Under the pieces are notes generated by a model that saw nothing but the letters and a program-made list of their open reading frames with translations, made no database searches and was not told the origin of the DNA. From contig CAWHEF010000002.1 in assembly GCA_963828385.1 (NCBI GenBank), positions 62,001 to 126,000 on the forward strand: a stretch of DNA of 64,000 nucleotides, read 5' to 3'. Shown here in pieces: positions 29,866-39,283 of the stretch; the stretch's first letter is position 1, and the number at the start of each line of letters is the position of its first letter. Source of the DNA: Bog-756 sp963828385 (GTDB lineage Bacteria; Actinomycetota; Acidimicrobiia; Acidimicrobiales; RAAP-2). The position numbers and the translations under genes were made by a program.

Positions 29866-30669
29866 TTACGACGCGTTGATCTCAGCCTGGATCCGGCGCA
29901 TGGCCCCCAACCACCGTTCGCGGTCGCCGGCGCGCCGTTGCTCGAACATGGTCACTTCGGGGTGGGGGAGAATGAGGAACCTCTCCTCTCCCAGTCCCTC
30001 CACAACTGCGGAGGCCACCTCCTCGGGCATGAGCATGCCGTTGCGTCCGGCCGTCGCTGAGAGCACCGGGTTGGCCTCCTCGGTCGGAGCACCGGTCATG
30101 TTGGTCCAGACCCCCTGCGGGCAAAGGCACGAAACCTTGATCCCTTGGGCGGCATGGGTGATGGAGAGCCACTCGGCCAAGGCGACCACCGCGTGCTTGG
30201 TCACACTGTAGGAAGCCGATCCGAGTTGGGTGAGGAGGCCGGCGGCCGAGGCGGTGTGGAGCAGGTAGCCCTCGCCGCGCTCGATCATGGTCGGGAGCAC
30301 GGTCCGAGCGGCGTACACGTGGCTCATCACGTTGACTGCCCACATGCGCTCCCACTCGGCGTCCGGGGTCTCCACGCCGCCGCCGACGATGATGCCCACG
30401 TTGGCGCAGAACAGGTCGACCGGTCCGAAGGCCTTCTCGGTCGTGGTGACCAGCGCTGCCACCTGTCCCTCGTCGGCCACGTCCACCTGCACGGCGATGG
30501 CCCGTCCTGCTCCACCCTCGAGCTCTCCTGCCAGAAGGTCGGCGCCGGCCCCGTCGATATCCGCAACCGCTACCCCCCGAGCGCCGGCGGCTACGAAGGC
30601 CCGGCACAGCTCGCGGCCGATCCCGCTGGCTCCTCCGGTGACGATGACCACCCGGTCGGCGATATTCAT
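29866..30669 (-). CDS. SDR-family NAD(P)-dependent oxidoreductase
   Basis: This 267-residue classical short-chain dehydrogenase has the cofactor motif VIVTGGASGIGREL, the acidic VADIDGAG after strand two (NAD preference likely), CANVGI in place of NNAG, the serine region HTASAAG and the YSVTK catalytic pair. It lies 9 bases after an acyl-CoA dehydrogenase gene on the same strand. The pair probably works on the same CoA-bound or alcohol substrate. The frame is intact. Confidence 0.85.
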   Translation of the reverse strand: MNIADRVVIVTGGASGIGRELCRAFVAAGARGVAVADIDGAGADLLAGELEGGAGRAIAVQVDVADEGQVAALVTTTEKAFGPVDLFCANVGIIVGGGVETPDAEWERMWAVNVMSHVYAARTVLPTMIERGEGYLLHTASAAGLLTQLGSASYSVTKHAVVALAEWLSITHAAQGIKVSCLCPQGVWTNMTGAPTEEANPVLSATAGRNGMLMPEEVASAVVEGLGEERFLILPHPEVTMFEQRRAGDRERWLGAMRRIQAEINAS

Positions 30670-30678
30670 GGCGCTCCG

Positions 30679-31956
30679 TCAGCCCCGGCCCTGACGACCC
30701 ATCATCATGTCCGAGTACCGCTCCAAGTCGGGATCGGCCGCCATGGCCTCGGCGAACTTCTTGCGGGCCTCCTCGCGTTTGGCCGGCAGATAGTCGGATG
30801 GCCAGGGGCCGTCGTGGGGCCGGTACTCCTTCAGCACGTTGCGGGCCACGGTGACCTTGTGCACCTCGTCCACACCGTCCATGACGCTCATGGTCGGGGA
30901 CGCGGCCCACATGGCTTGCAGCGGGGTGAGATCGGTGACTCCGAGCGAGCCGAGGATGTGGATGGCCCGGTAGGAGACCTCCCGCAGCACCTTGGCCGCT
31001 GTGTACTTGCAAGCGGCGATTTGGGTGCGCGATTCGGCGGTGCTCGAGTTGTCGATGGTCCAGGCAGTCCACAAAACGAGGAGCCGAAGCATGTTGATCT
31101 CGGCGTAGGAGTCGGCGATGGCACTCTGGACCATCTGGTGCTCGGCGATGACCTTGCCGTGGGACTGTCGGCTGAGGGCCCGCTCGCACATCATGTCGAA
31201 GGCCCGCTTGCACTGGGCGATGGCGCGCATGCAGTGGTGGATCCGCCCGCCTCCGAGACGTCGTTGGGCCAGCACCTTGGCACCGTCCTCGGGTCCAAGG
31301 AGATGGTCGAGCGGCACCCGGACGTCGTTGTAGCGGATGTGATCATGGGTGCGCGGGTAGTCCATGATCTCCACGCCCGGTGTGTGGCGAGGCACCACGA
31401 ACATGCCGTTGGTGCACATGACGATCAAGATGTCGGCATGACGGCCTGCGCTGGTGAACCACTTCTCCCCACTGATCACCCACTCCTCACCGTCCCGGAC
31501 TGCGGTCGTCTTGAACATGTTCGGGTCCGAGCCGCCCTCGGGCTCGGTCATCGAGTAGGCCGACCAGATCTCCTGGTTCATGAGCGGGTACAACCAGCGC
31601 TTCTTCTGCTCCTCGGTGCCGTAGGCGGCGAGGATCTCCATGTTTCCGGTGTCGGGCGCCTGGCAACCGAAGATCGAAGGGGCAAGCGCGTACCGGCCGA
31701 TGATCTCGTTGAGCAGGGCCAGCTTGAGCTGGCCGAACCCCGGGCCGCCGAGGTCCTTGTCCAAGAAGATGGCCCAGAGGCCGTGCTCTTTGACCTGGGT
31801 CTGCAGAGGCTCGACCAGGGCCCGCATCTTCGGGTCGCGGATGCGCACCGCGTAGGGAAAGACGAGTTCGAGCGGCTCGACCTCCTCGATGCAGAACTGC
31901 TCGACCCAGTCGAGTTGCTTCTGGAACTCGGGCTCCGTCGAGAATTCCCACGCCAT
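30679..31956 (-). CDS. Acyl-CoA dehydrogenase
   Basis: This 425-residue flavoprotein has the FAD-contact segments SAYSMTEPEGGSDPN and EEWVISGEKWFTSAG, and the C-terminal IHILGSLGVTDLTPL and VDEVHKVTVARNVLKEY of the ACAD10/11-like group. It would oxidise an acyl-CoA at the alpha-beta bond. It is the first gene of a two-gene operon with the SDR. The promoter is expected in the 163 bases upstream. The frame is intact; the natural substrate is not deducible. Confidence 0.88.
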   Translation of the reverse strand: MAWEFSTEPEFQKQLDWVEQFCIEEVEPLELVFPYAVRIRDPKMRALVEPLQTQVKEHGLWAIFLDKDLGGPGFGQLKLALLNEIIGRYALAPSIFGCQAPDTGNMEILAAYGTEEQKKRWLYPLMNQEIWSAYSMTEPEGGSDPNMFKTTAVRDGEEWVISGEKWFTSAGRHADILIVMCTNGMFVVPRHTPGVEIMDYPRTHDHIRYNDVRVPLDHLLGPEDGAKVLAQRRLGGGRIHHCMRAIAQCKRAFDMMCERALSRQSHGKVIAEHQMVQSAIADSYAEINMLRLLVLWTAWTIDNSSTAESRTQIAACKYTAAKVLREVSYRAIHILGSLGVTDLTPLQAMWAASPTMSVMDGVDEVHKVTVARNVLKEYRPHDGPWPSDYLPAKREEARKKFAEAMAADPDLERYSDMMMGRQGRG

Positions 31957-32119
31957 TGCACGACCTCCTACGCAGGTCTACGGGTACGCCGTGGCCACCG
32001 TACCGGCTGGGCCCGGAGGGGATCCACTCACTGCCGCCCGGTGAATGCGGTGCGGTCCGCCTGTTCCGTGACGGTGGTGCGTTTCGCGGCGTGCGGCCTC
32101 CGGCGGCATGGGCGGCGAC

Positions 32120-33463
32120 TCAGCCGGTCGATTCCGTCGCCGGCGGTCTCGGATGCCGCGCCCGGTCCTCCAGATCAGCCAGGGGGATGAGCGCTGCGGC
32201 GATGACGGCGCCGGTTACGACGACCGCAGCGATGCCCACGTGCTCACTGATCGGACCGGCGACGATGGCACCGAGTGGCACGGTCCCTCCGAAGGCCATG
32301 ACCCACAGAGCCATGACGCGGCCCCGCACCGCGTCGTCCAGACGTCGCTGGAGGACAGTGGCCAGCGAGGTCACGGTGGCGAAATAGAACAGCCCTACCA
32401 AAAAGACGACCGGATAGCCGGGCCCGGAATTGCGGAGGAGCCCGAAGACGGCCAGGGTGACGGCGAAGCCGCCGAGGCCGAATCGGACCACCCGCTCCAA
32501 TCGCTGATGGGCGAGGAAGGTGCCGATGGAGAGAGCACCGACCACGGCGCCGGCCCCGAAGCAGGCATAGAGAAGGCCGTAGGCGATGGAGTTCTCGCTG
32601 ATCTTCAGGTCATCGTGGGCAAGCACCGGCATGAGCACGGCGATCGGGAGACAGAAGAAGGAGAAGAGCACCATGGTGGTCAGGCAGCGGCCGACCACCC
32701 GGTCCCTGCGGGCGACCGTGAAGCCCTCGAGGAGCCGACGCCAGCTGTGGCCGGTGATCCGACGAACCGCCGGCAGCCTCACCGTGGGTAGCACTCCCAT
32801 CAGCACCACATAGGAGGCTGCGTTGGTGACGAACGCCCACGATGCACCCACCTTGGCGTAGATGACGCCCCCGATGGCCGGTCCGATGACCCGCGACAGG
32901 TTCATGTTCGCCGAGTTGAGCGAGACGGCCCCGCCCAGGTCTTGGGGAGCCACCAACGTCGGGATGAGCGCCGAATAGGTGGGGGCGTAGAACGCCTGGC
33001 CGATCCCGATGGCCAGGACGGCCGCGAACAGTGCCCAGATCTGGGGGTGGTGCCCGTGGGCCAGTGCGGCGACCACCAAGGAGGCGATGCACTGCTCGAC
33101 TGTGACTACCAGGAGCACCGTGCGCCGGTCGAACCGGTCGGCGGCCATGCCCCCGACGGGCGAGAGTAAGAACAACGGCCCCAGCTGGGCGAGGGTCATG
33201 AGCCCGACGTCGGTCGAGGAGCCGGTCAGGTTGAAGACGAAGGCGGCCAGCACCACGGTCTGCATCCAGTTCCCGACGTTCGACACCAGCGCGGCTCCGA
33301 AGATCCGCCGGAACACCGGGTAGTGGAGAGCGGCGCGGGCTCCTCCGGTCTCGAGGGCGCGATCGCCCTCGAGCAGCGCATCCTCGACGTCCTGGGCGCC
33401 GGATTCCCCCCGGCCCGCCAGCTGTGGCCGCGGTGGATCGGTCAAGGCCCGCAATCTAGACAT
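32120..33463 (-). CDS. MFS transporter (MFS_3 / EntS-like)
   Basis: This 447-residue permease starts at ATG 33463, with about 12 helices beginning FRRIFGAALVSNVGNWMQTV. The loop motif GGMAADRFDRRTVLL and the GRVMALWVMAFGGTVPLG repeat fit the transmembrane-effector/enterobactin-exporter branch. It is probably an export pump for a small molecule. A longer open frame upstream is an arginine/serine-rich shadow of the divergent GH39-like gene. It shares a 200-base divergent promoter region with that gene. Confidence 0.85.
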   Translation of the reverse strand: MSRLRALTDPPRPQLAGRGESGAQDVEDALLEGDRALETGGARAALHYPVFRRIFGAALVSNVGNWMQTVVLAAFVFNLTGSSTDVGLMTLAQLGPLFLLSPVGGMAADRFDRRTVLLVVTVEQCIASLVVAALAHGHHPQIWALFAAVLAIGIGQAFYAPTYSALIPTLVAPQDLGGAVSLNSANMNLSRVIGPAIGGVIYAKVGASWAFVTNAASYVVLMGVLPTVRLPAVRRITGHSWRRLLEGFTVARRDRVVGRCLTTMVLFSFFCLPIAVLMPVLAHDDLKISENSIAYGLLYACFGAGAVVGALSIGTFLAHQRLERVVRFGLGGFAVTLAVFGLLRNSGPGYPVVFLVGLFYFATVTSLATVLQRRLDDAVRGRVMALWVMAFGGTVPLGAIVAGPISEHVGIAAVVVTGAVIAAALIPLADLEDRARHPRPPATESTG

Positions 33464-33663
33464 TCCGCGGCGCCCATGCGGCCAAGTCGCACCTGCCCTG
33501 GCCGCTTCCAAGACGAGCGCGAGGCCGGTCGGGTTCTGACCAAGGAGGAGCACTCGAGGATGAACGATAGAGGTCGGGGTACGGCGGCGCGGACCCCGTG
33601 TTAGCGTTCCGCACAGCACGGTTCGGGTCGAATACATGGACCGGGTGCTCTCGGGGGTGTGTA

Positions 33664-35961
33664 GTGCGGCGAATATCAGTTGTGTTGGTAGTCCTGGCCG
33701 CTCTGCTGTTGTTCGGCGTGGGATCGCAGGTGGCCGCCGGGGTGGCTCCTCACGGGACAGCAGCAACCGGGACGACCACCAGCCCAACTGCGAATGCGAC
33801 CGATGGCGCCGGGACAACGACCACCACGTCCCCTGCTCCGGGAGTGGCGGATGCCGGCGGGACAACGACCACCACCGCTGCTCCTGGTCCGGCGGATGCA
33901 GGCGGGACAACGACCACCACCACCGCTGGTCCCGGACCGGCGGACGCCGGGGGGACAACAGGAGGAGCCACCGCAGATGTGGCCGCATCGGGAACACTCA
34001 ACTGCACGATGTCCAGGGGCAATCTGACGGTTGCACCCGGGCTCATGTTCGGCGGCACGGCCAAGTCGGCCACGTTCACGTTCACGGCCAAGCTGGCGTG
34101 CAGTGGGACCTCGGGCGTGAAGGGTGGCGACCTCACTGCCACCGGCACGGCTGACAGCAACGATTGCATCGCTCTCGCTGGCCAAGGGATCCCCACGATC
34201 ACCGCCACGATCGACTGGAAGGGCAAATTCAGCCCGTCCACGGTCGTGTTCTCCGACGGGAACTTCAGCATCGCGTCCGCCGTGAGCATCAAGCTCCCGA
34301 GCACGGGACCGAGCCCGCCTGTCGGCACTTCGACGGTGACCGGCTCCTTCGCCGATGAGCCAGTGGCTGCGATCTTCAATGCCGATCAGTCCGTTGCCTC
34401 GTTCGAGGCGGGTTGCAACAACAAGACGCAAGGCCTGACGGGCTTCACCTTCACCGGCGTCAACGGGCCTTCGACCCTCACCATCCCCGCACCTCCGCCG
34501 TCTGGCTCGACCAACCCCACCCCTCCGGCACCGCAGACCGTGGCGGTAGATGCGAGCAGCCCGGGGGCTCCGGTGAACGAGAACCTGGTCGGGTTCAACC
34601 ATCCCGTTGCCGGGTCGCAGAACCTGCTGCAGAGCATCGGAACGACCTGGGCCCGTACCGACACGTCGTTCGAGGTCAACCAGGGGACAAGCAATGCCGC
34701 CTACAACTGCACGACCGGAGCATGGAACCCTACCTATCTTGATTCCACGATCGCCATCGACCGGGCAGCCGGAGCGGAACCGGAACTGATCGTCGATTAC
34801 TTCCCGTACTGCATCGACTTCCAAATCCCCGGACTCTCGAGGAAGACGGTACTCACGGAGGAGAAGGAGTGGAAGGCCCTCGTGTACCAGATGGCCCTGC
34901 ACGAGATCGGCGCGGAGCACGTCACCGTATTCGAGGTCTGGAACGAGCCGAGCTTCTACATGGCGCTGAAAGAGTCCAAGGGGGTGCCCGGCTACCTCGA
35001 CCTCTACAAGTACACGGCGATCGAGCTGGAGAAGGCCGCAAACACGCTCGGTGTGCACATCGAAGTGGGGGGCCCCGGCGTCGACGAGCTCGGCCAGATC
35101 GACAATTCATGGATCTCGGCACTGGCCAACTACGTCGTGAAGGATCACCTGCCCCTGGACTTCGTCTCCTGGCACCAGTACGCCAATGACCCCGACACGG
35201 GACCGCAGGCCTTTGCACCCCAGGGAATCTGCGAGACGGGGGCGCCGCAGGGAGGCCAACCCTGTTGGGACAACCCGAACTTCGATGTCAGCTTGTACCA
35301 GCGAGGAGCGGAGTCAGTGCGCGCCGCTCTGGCCCAGTACCCCAGCCTGGCCAACGCCGTGCTGTGGGTGGACGAGTGGGCCCCGGATTCAGGAAATGAC
35401 GTGCGTGCCAGCCAGCCCTTCGGGGCGGCGTTCGTGGCCGCCGCCCTCGACGGCGCCCAGCAGAGCGGCATCGGTCGCATGAGCTACTACGACGTCGCCG
35501 ACGACCCGAACGATCCGACGTACAGCAACTTCGGCATTCTGTCGGGGAACCTCACGCCGAAGCCGGACTTCTACACCTTTTCCTTCTGGCACCAACTGGC
35601 CGGCTCGCTCCTGCCCGTCACGTTGACACCAGATCAGGGCCCCGGACCCGGCGCAGCTCAGGTCGGTGCGGTGGCATCGGTGGGTCCCGACGGCACGGTC
35701 AGGGTCATGGTCTACAACTTCGACGCCTACGACCCGACCGGCAACTACGGCACGAGCGACCCGACCCCGTACGACGATCCGGTCACGCTCCAGCTCTCCG
35801 GCCTTTCGGCCGCCTCATACAGCGAGAGTCGGGCGCTGGTCGACGGCAGTGACCAGGACACGACGGTGGGGACCTCGACGGTGAACGGTCCCTCCGCATC
35901 GCTCGGCTTCACCCTCGCCGGCGAGGGAGTCACGCTCATCACCCTCACCCCGAACGGTTGA
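33664..35961 (+). CDS. Secreted GH39-like glycoside hydrolase
   Basis: GTG 33664 opens a signal peptide (MRRISVVLVVLAALLLFGVG). Three Thr/Pro/Gly/Ala-rich repeats, a beta domain of unknown type (about 105-280), and a TIM-barrel domain follow. FEVWNEPS holds the acid/base Glu428 and LWVDEWAPDSG the likely nucleophile Glu571, matching clan GH-A families such as GH39 (beta-xylosidase/iduronidase). A small C-terminal beta domain closes it. The total, 765 residues, is intact. Secretion and the flexible Thr-rich stalk suggest action on extracellular polysaccharide. The substrate is unknown. Confidence 0.8.
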   Translation: MRRISVVLVVLAALLLFGVGSQVAAGVAPHGTAATGTTTSPTANATDGAGTTTTTSPAPGVADAGGTTTTTAAPGPADAGGTTTTTTAGPGPADAGGTTGGATADVAASGTLNCTMSRGNLTVAPGLMFGGTAKSATFTFTAKLACSGTSGVKGGDLTATGTADSNDCIALAGQGIPTITATIDWKGKFSPSTVVFSDGNFSIASAVSIKLPSTGPSPPVGTSTVTGSFADEPVAAIFNADQSVASFEAGCNNKTQGLTGFTFTGVNGPSTLTIPAPPPSGSTNPTPPAPQTVAVDASSPGAPVNENLVGFNHPVAGSQNLLQSIGTTWARTDTSFEVNQGTSNAAYNCTTGAWNPTYLDSTIAIDRAAGAEPELIVDYFPYCIDFQIPGLSRKTVLTEEKEWKALVYQMALHEIGAEHVTVFEVWNEPSFYMALKESKGVPGYLDLYKYTAIELEKAANTLGVHIEVGGPGVDELGQIDNSWISALANYVVKDHLPLDFVSWHQYANDPDTGPQAFAPQGICETGAPQGGQPCWDNPNFDVSLYQRGAESVRAALAQYPSLANAVLWVDEWAPDSGNDVRASQPFGAAFVAAALDGAQQSGIGRMSYYDVADDPNDPTYSNFGILSGNLTPKPDFYTFSFWHQLAGSLLPVTLTPDQGPGPGAAQVGAVASVGPDGTVRVMVYNFDAYDPTGNYGTSDPTPYDDPVTLQLSGLSAASYSESRALVDGSDQDTTVGTSTVNGPSASLGFTLAGEGVTLITLTPNG
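33808..33960 (+). repeat. Threonine-rich triplicated repeat in the GH39-like gene
   Basis: Three consecutive units of about 48-51 bases encode variants of GGTTTTT-xx-APGPADAG. The DNA copies are similar but not identical. They form a flexible, possibly glycosylated stalk between the signal peptide and the folded domains, and copy number could vary by slippage. Confidence 0.75.
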
Positions 35962-36085
35962 CCCCGCCCGCGAGCTCGGATCTCACGCTCTTGCGACCAG
36001 CCTGGGCACCGATCGAGCCCATTCCGCATGGCGATCTGCCACCGAGTCGTAGCTCCGGCGGCTGTTCTCCCGTTCTGGCACCCGG

Positions 36086-36850
36086 TCAGTCGTCCTTCCG
36101 GCGCAACAGGTAGGTGTCCATGATCCACCCGTGCCTGGCTCGAGCTTCGGAGCGGACCCGTTGGATCGTGGCACTCACATCGGCCAGCCGGCCCGAGACG
36201 AGCACCTCGTCCGGGCTGCCCAGATAGGCGCCCCAGTAGATGTCGGCCTCGAAGTCGACCGACGCGAAGGAGCACACTCCGTCGAGCATGACCACGATGT
36301 CGCCATGGTCGGGAACGTCGCCGGATCGGAGTGCACGACCGGTTGTGACGTGAACTGCCTGCCCCACCCGGTTGAGCGGGATCCGGTGGCGGGCCGCCAG
36401 CAGCTGGATGCTGCTGATTCCCGGGACCACGTCGAGCGAGAAGACGACCCCGCGCTCCTGCTGAACGGTCTCGAGGATGCGCAGTGTGCTGTCGTAGAGG
36501 GCGGGCTCGCCCCAGACGAGGAACCCACCGTGCTCGCCCTCGCCCAGGTTCGCCTCGATGGCGTCCGCCCAGAGGGCGGCACGCTTGGCATGCCATGCTT
36601 CCACTTCGGCCCGGTAGCCGGCTGGTGCCCGGTCCCGTTCGGCATCGCGGATCACGACGGTGCGATACGCCCCGTCCGGCCGGTGGATGGCCAGGATCCT
36701 CGTCCGCAGCTCGGTTAGCTCGGCCCGGTCAGGCCCTTTGTCGACGACGAAGAAGACGTCAACCTGGCCCAGGGCGGCGACCGCCTCGAGGGTCAGGTGT
36801 CGGGGATCGCCGACACCGATGCCGATCAGGGTGAGCTTCGTCCGATTCAA
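36086..36850 (-). CDS. cobF: Precorrin-6A synthase (deacetylating)
   Basis: This 254-residue SAM-dependent methyltransferase methylates C-1 of precorrin-5 and releases acetate, a step found only in the aerobic cobalamin pathway. It begins LTLIGIGVGDPRHLTLEAVA, and VVPGISSIQLLAARHRIPLN is the second tetrapyrrole-methylase motif. VWGEPALYDST replaces the usual GDP motif, as in CobF. ATG 36850 overlaps the cobA stop by 4 bases. It is the last gene of the minus-strand cob operon. Confidence 0.92.
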   Translation of the reverse strand: MNRTKLTLIGIGVGDPRHLTLEAVAALGQVDVFFVVDKGPDRAELTELRTRILAIHRPDGAYRTVVIRDAERDRAPAGYRAEVEAWHAKRAALWADAIEANLGEGEHGGFLVWGEPALYDSTLRILETVQQERGVVFSLDVVPGISSIQLLAARHRIPLNRVGQAVHVTTGRALRSGDVPDHGDIVVMLDGVCSFASVDFEADIYWGAYLGSPDEVLVSGRLADVSATIQRVRSEARARHGWIMDTYLLRRKDD

Positions 36851-37590
36851 CCGGCTGTCCTGGGTTCGTCCGAACTGGCGACGGAGCGGAGGTCGAGCGC
36901 GGCGACGTCACCGACCACGATGACGGAGGGGGCGCTGAGGGGCTGGTCGGGCAGGCCGGCAAGGGTTGTCCTGATCACCGTCTGCCTCTCGGTCGTGGCC
37001 CAGTGGATGCCGGCGGCCGGTGTGCTCGGGTCGAGACCTCCGGCGACCAGCCGCTCGACGATGGAGGCGATACGGGCCACGCCCATGAGGATCACGAGGG
37101 TGGACCCGAGCGTGGCCAGCTTCTCCCAGTCGACGGACTCTCCTGTCGTGGCATCCTCGTGCCCGGTGACCACGGTGAAGAGCGGTGCCTGGTTACGCAT
37201 GGTGACGGGGATGCCCGCCGAGGAGGGACCGGCCAGGGCGGACGAGACCCCCGGTACGACGTCGAAGGGGACACCGGCGTCGTTGAGGGCCACCGCCTCC
37301 TCGCCGCCTCGTCCGAAGACGAACGGGTCTCCGCCCTTCAGCCGGACGACGGTGCCGCCGGTTCGTCCGTGCTCCACGAGCAGCTCGTTGATCCGCCGCT
37401 GAGGAACCGGGCTGGAGCCGGCCGACTTCCCGACATCGATCGTGAGGGCGCTCGGCGGGACGAGATCGAGGATGGCCGGGCTGGCCAGCCGGTCGTACAG
37501 GAGGACCTGGGCGGTGGTGAGGAGGCGAGCGGCGCGCACGGTGAGGAGCTCGGGGTCGCCCGGTCCCGCCCCGACGAGGTAGACGGTCAC
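36847..37590 (-). CDS. cobA: Uroporphyrinogen-III C-methyltransferase
   Basis: This SAM-dependent enzyme makes precorrin-2, the branch point from haem to cobalamin. Motifs are VYLVGAGPGDPELLTVRA, RLKGGDPFVFGRGGEE and VVPGVSSALAGPSSAGIPVT. It is 247 residues from GTG 37590, which overlaps the cobE stop (37587). The short form lacks a CysG-like dehydrogenase domain. It would also supply sirohaem if a CysG-B or SirC partner exists elsewhere. Confidence 0.93.
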   Translation of the reverse strand: MTVYLVGAGPGDPELLTVRAARLLTTAQVLLYDRLASPAILDLVPPSALTIDVGKSAGSSPVPQRRINELLVEHGRTGGTVVRLKGGDPFVFGRGGEEAVALNDAGVPFDVVPGVSSALAGPSSAGIPVTMRNQAPLFTVVTGHEDATTGESVDWEKLATLGSTLVILMGVARIASIVERLVAGGLDPSTPAAGIHWATTERQTVIRTTLAGLPDQPLSAPSVIVVGDVAALDLRSVASSDEPRTAG

Positions 37591-38006
37591 CGGTCGCCAC
37601 CGGATGGAGAAGAGGCTGAAGTGACGTCGGCGTCGGTGTCGGAAGGAGGGACCCGAGCGTCGCCCCCCGCCGCCAGTGCCGCCGTGGCGTGGGACGCCCG
37701 GACGGTGGGGACGACCAGGCTCGAGCCGGGACCTGCGGCGATGAGCGCGCAACCCTCGGCGACGCGGGCGGGGAACAGCGCCCGGGAAGGCTCGGGGAAC
37801 CAGTCGAGCAGGCAGCCGTCGTCGACCGCGACGACCGGGAAGCCCATGGCGACCCGGGGGTCGTCTGCCAACCGGGCGCGGGTGGCGAGTGCGGTCACCG
37901 AAGCGGCACCGAGGCCTGCTTGGCGGACGACCCGGTCGGCGAGCGAACGGACATCCCCTGGCGTCGCCTTCGATGACATTCCCACACCGAGGACGATGCG
38001 GCTCAT
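37587..38006 (-). CDS. cobE: CobE/CbiG C-terminal domain protein
   Basis: This 139-residue protein matches the CobE/CbiG_C fold: VLGVGMSSKATPGDVRSLAD, ATRARLADDPRVAM and CALIAAGPGSSLVVPTVRAS. CobE is required for aerobic corrin synthesis in pseudomonads, but its exact reaction is unsettled; CbiG opens the ring lactone in the anaerobic path. Both ends overlap neighbours by 4 bases (cobL before, cobA after). Confidence 0.82.
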   Translation of the reverse strand: MSRIVLGVGMSSKATPGDVRSLADRVVRQAGLGAASVTALATRARLADDPRVAMGFPVVAVDDGCLLDWFPEPSRALFPARVAEGCALIAAGPGSSLVVPTVRASHATAALAAGGDARVPPSDTDADVTSASSPSGGDR

Positions 38007-39283
38007 GGCGTCGACCAGCACACGAAAACCGGGTTCAACGGCTCCATCCGGACTCCGGCCGATCCCAACGGCACGCACCGGTCGACCCGGACCTGGATCA
38101 TCTGACCGAGCCGCTCCCTGGCTGCCAACGCCCGGTCCATCAGCACGTACGTGGCGGCGATGACTCCGCCGGGCCGGAGGCGCTCGATGCAGGCATCGAG
38201 GAGATCGATGCCGCCTCCGCCGACGAACACCCGGTCCGGGTCGGGGAGGCCGGCGAGCACCGACGGCGCTTCACCTTCCACGACGTCGACACCGACGCCC
38301 CGGGAGGCGGCGTTCGCGGCGATCCGGGCGGCGTCGTCGCTCCGGCGCTCGACGGCGAAGACCCGGGTTGCCGGGGTCAGGCAGGCGGCCTCGATGCCGA
38401 TCGAGCCGCTTCCCGCCCCCACGTCCCAGAACACCCCAGGGTGCCCGACCGTCCCGAGCGAGAGCTTGCTCAACACGACCGCCCGCACCTCGGCTTTGGT
38501 GATCATGCCGGCCCGGTGATCGAAGCTCTCCTCGGGCGTTCCCCAGGCGTTGTTGAACGTGCGCTCGACGTCTCCGGATGGACGCGCCGTTGCCCCGGAC
38601 TCGAGCAGCACGACCGAGAGCGGGTCGAACGAACCCCGGGCCAGACCGACGACATCGGTGTCCTCGGTTCGCTCGTCCGCTTCTCCGATCCTCGTGACCA
38701 CCACTGCCCGACCGGTGCATCCGCGAGCGAGCAGCGCCTGTCCGACCGATTGGGGAGGGTTCGTCGGGTCGGTCAGAACCGCCGCTTTGCTCGCCGAGGC
38801 GACGGCATCGATGGCGGGAGCGAGCGGTCGACCGTGGGCCGACACGACGACGGCATCGTCCCAGCTCTCTCCGACGGTTGCGAAGGCCAGCGACGCCGAC
38901 GACGGCGCCGGGTGGACCTCCAAGTGGTCGGGTCCGAAGCGGAGCCCCAGTGATCGGACGATGCCGAAGAACCCGGGATCACCGGAGGCGAGGACGCAGG
39001 TGCGCTCTCCTCGCCGACGAGCAGCGTCGATCTCGTCCATTGCCTCGTCGAGGTCCGCGGTCAACGGCACTCGTCTCGCCCCGTCCGTGCCCTCGGGCGC
39101 ATCGGGCGGATGGAGTCGGACAGGAAGATCCACCGAGCCGAGACGATCGAGGTGTCGGGGGGCTCCGACCACGACGTCGGCCCGGTCGATCGCTGCCATC
39201 GCCTCACGGCCGAAGACTTCGCCGCCGATCATCCCCACGACGACGATCGGGCCGAGTGCCTCAGAATTCGTCCGCTCACCCAT
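38003..39283 (-). CDS. cobL: Precorrin-6Y C5,15-methyltransferase (decarboxylating)
   Basis: This 426-residue fusion has an N-terminal CbiE-type methylase (VVVGMIGGEVFGREAMAAI; LASGDPGFFGIVRSLG) and a C-terminal CbiT-type Rossmann methylase (MITKAEVRAVVLSKLSLGTV; FWDVGAGSGSIGIEAA). It methylates C-5 and C-15 and decarboxylates the C-12 acetate to give precorrin-8X. ATG 39283 overlaps the end of cobM by 8 bases and its stop overlaps the cobE start. Confidence 0.93.
   Translation of the reverse strand: MGERTNSEALGPIVVVGMIGGEVFGREAMAAIDRADVVVGAPRHLDRLGSVDLPVRLHPPDAPEGTDGARRVPLTADLDEAMDEIDAARRRGERTCVLASGDPGFFGIVRSLGLRFGPDHLEVHPAPSSASLAFATVGESWDDAVVVSAHGRPLAPAIDAVASASKAAVLTDPTNPPQSVGQALLARGCTGRAVVVTRIGEADERTEDTDVVGLARGSFDPLSVVLLESGATARPSGDVERTFNNAWGTPEESFDHRAGMITKAEVRAVVLSKLSLGTVGHPGVFWDVGAGSGSIGIEAACLTPATRVFAVERRSDDAARIAANAASRGVGVDVVEGEAPSVLAGLPDPDRVFVGGGGIDLLDACIERLRPGGVIAATYVLMDRALAARERLGQMIQVRVDRCVPLGSAGVRMEPLNPVFVCWSTP

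Noticed and set aside
30145..32190. Plus-strand open frame of about 680 codons across the SDR and acyl-CoA dehydrogenase genes
   Set aside because: The opposite strand carries two intact enzymes with all motifs; this frame has none and is a high-GC shadow.
33464..33997. N-terminal extension of the MFS transporter frame
   Set aside because: The extension is Arg/Ser/Trp-rich antisense of the Thr-rich repeat of the divergent GH39-like gene; the permease similarity begins after ATG 33463.
36690..36705. B12-box-like string gccaggatcc inside cobF (and a similar one near 13347 in the ClC gene)
   Set aside because: Both lie inside coding regions and lack the other aptamer elements that are present at 61280-61445.
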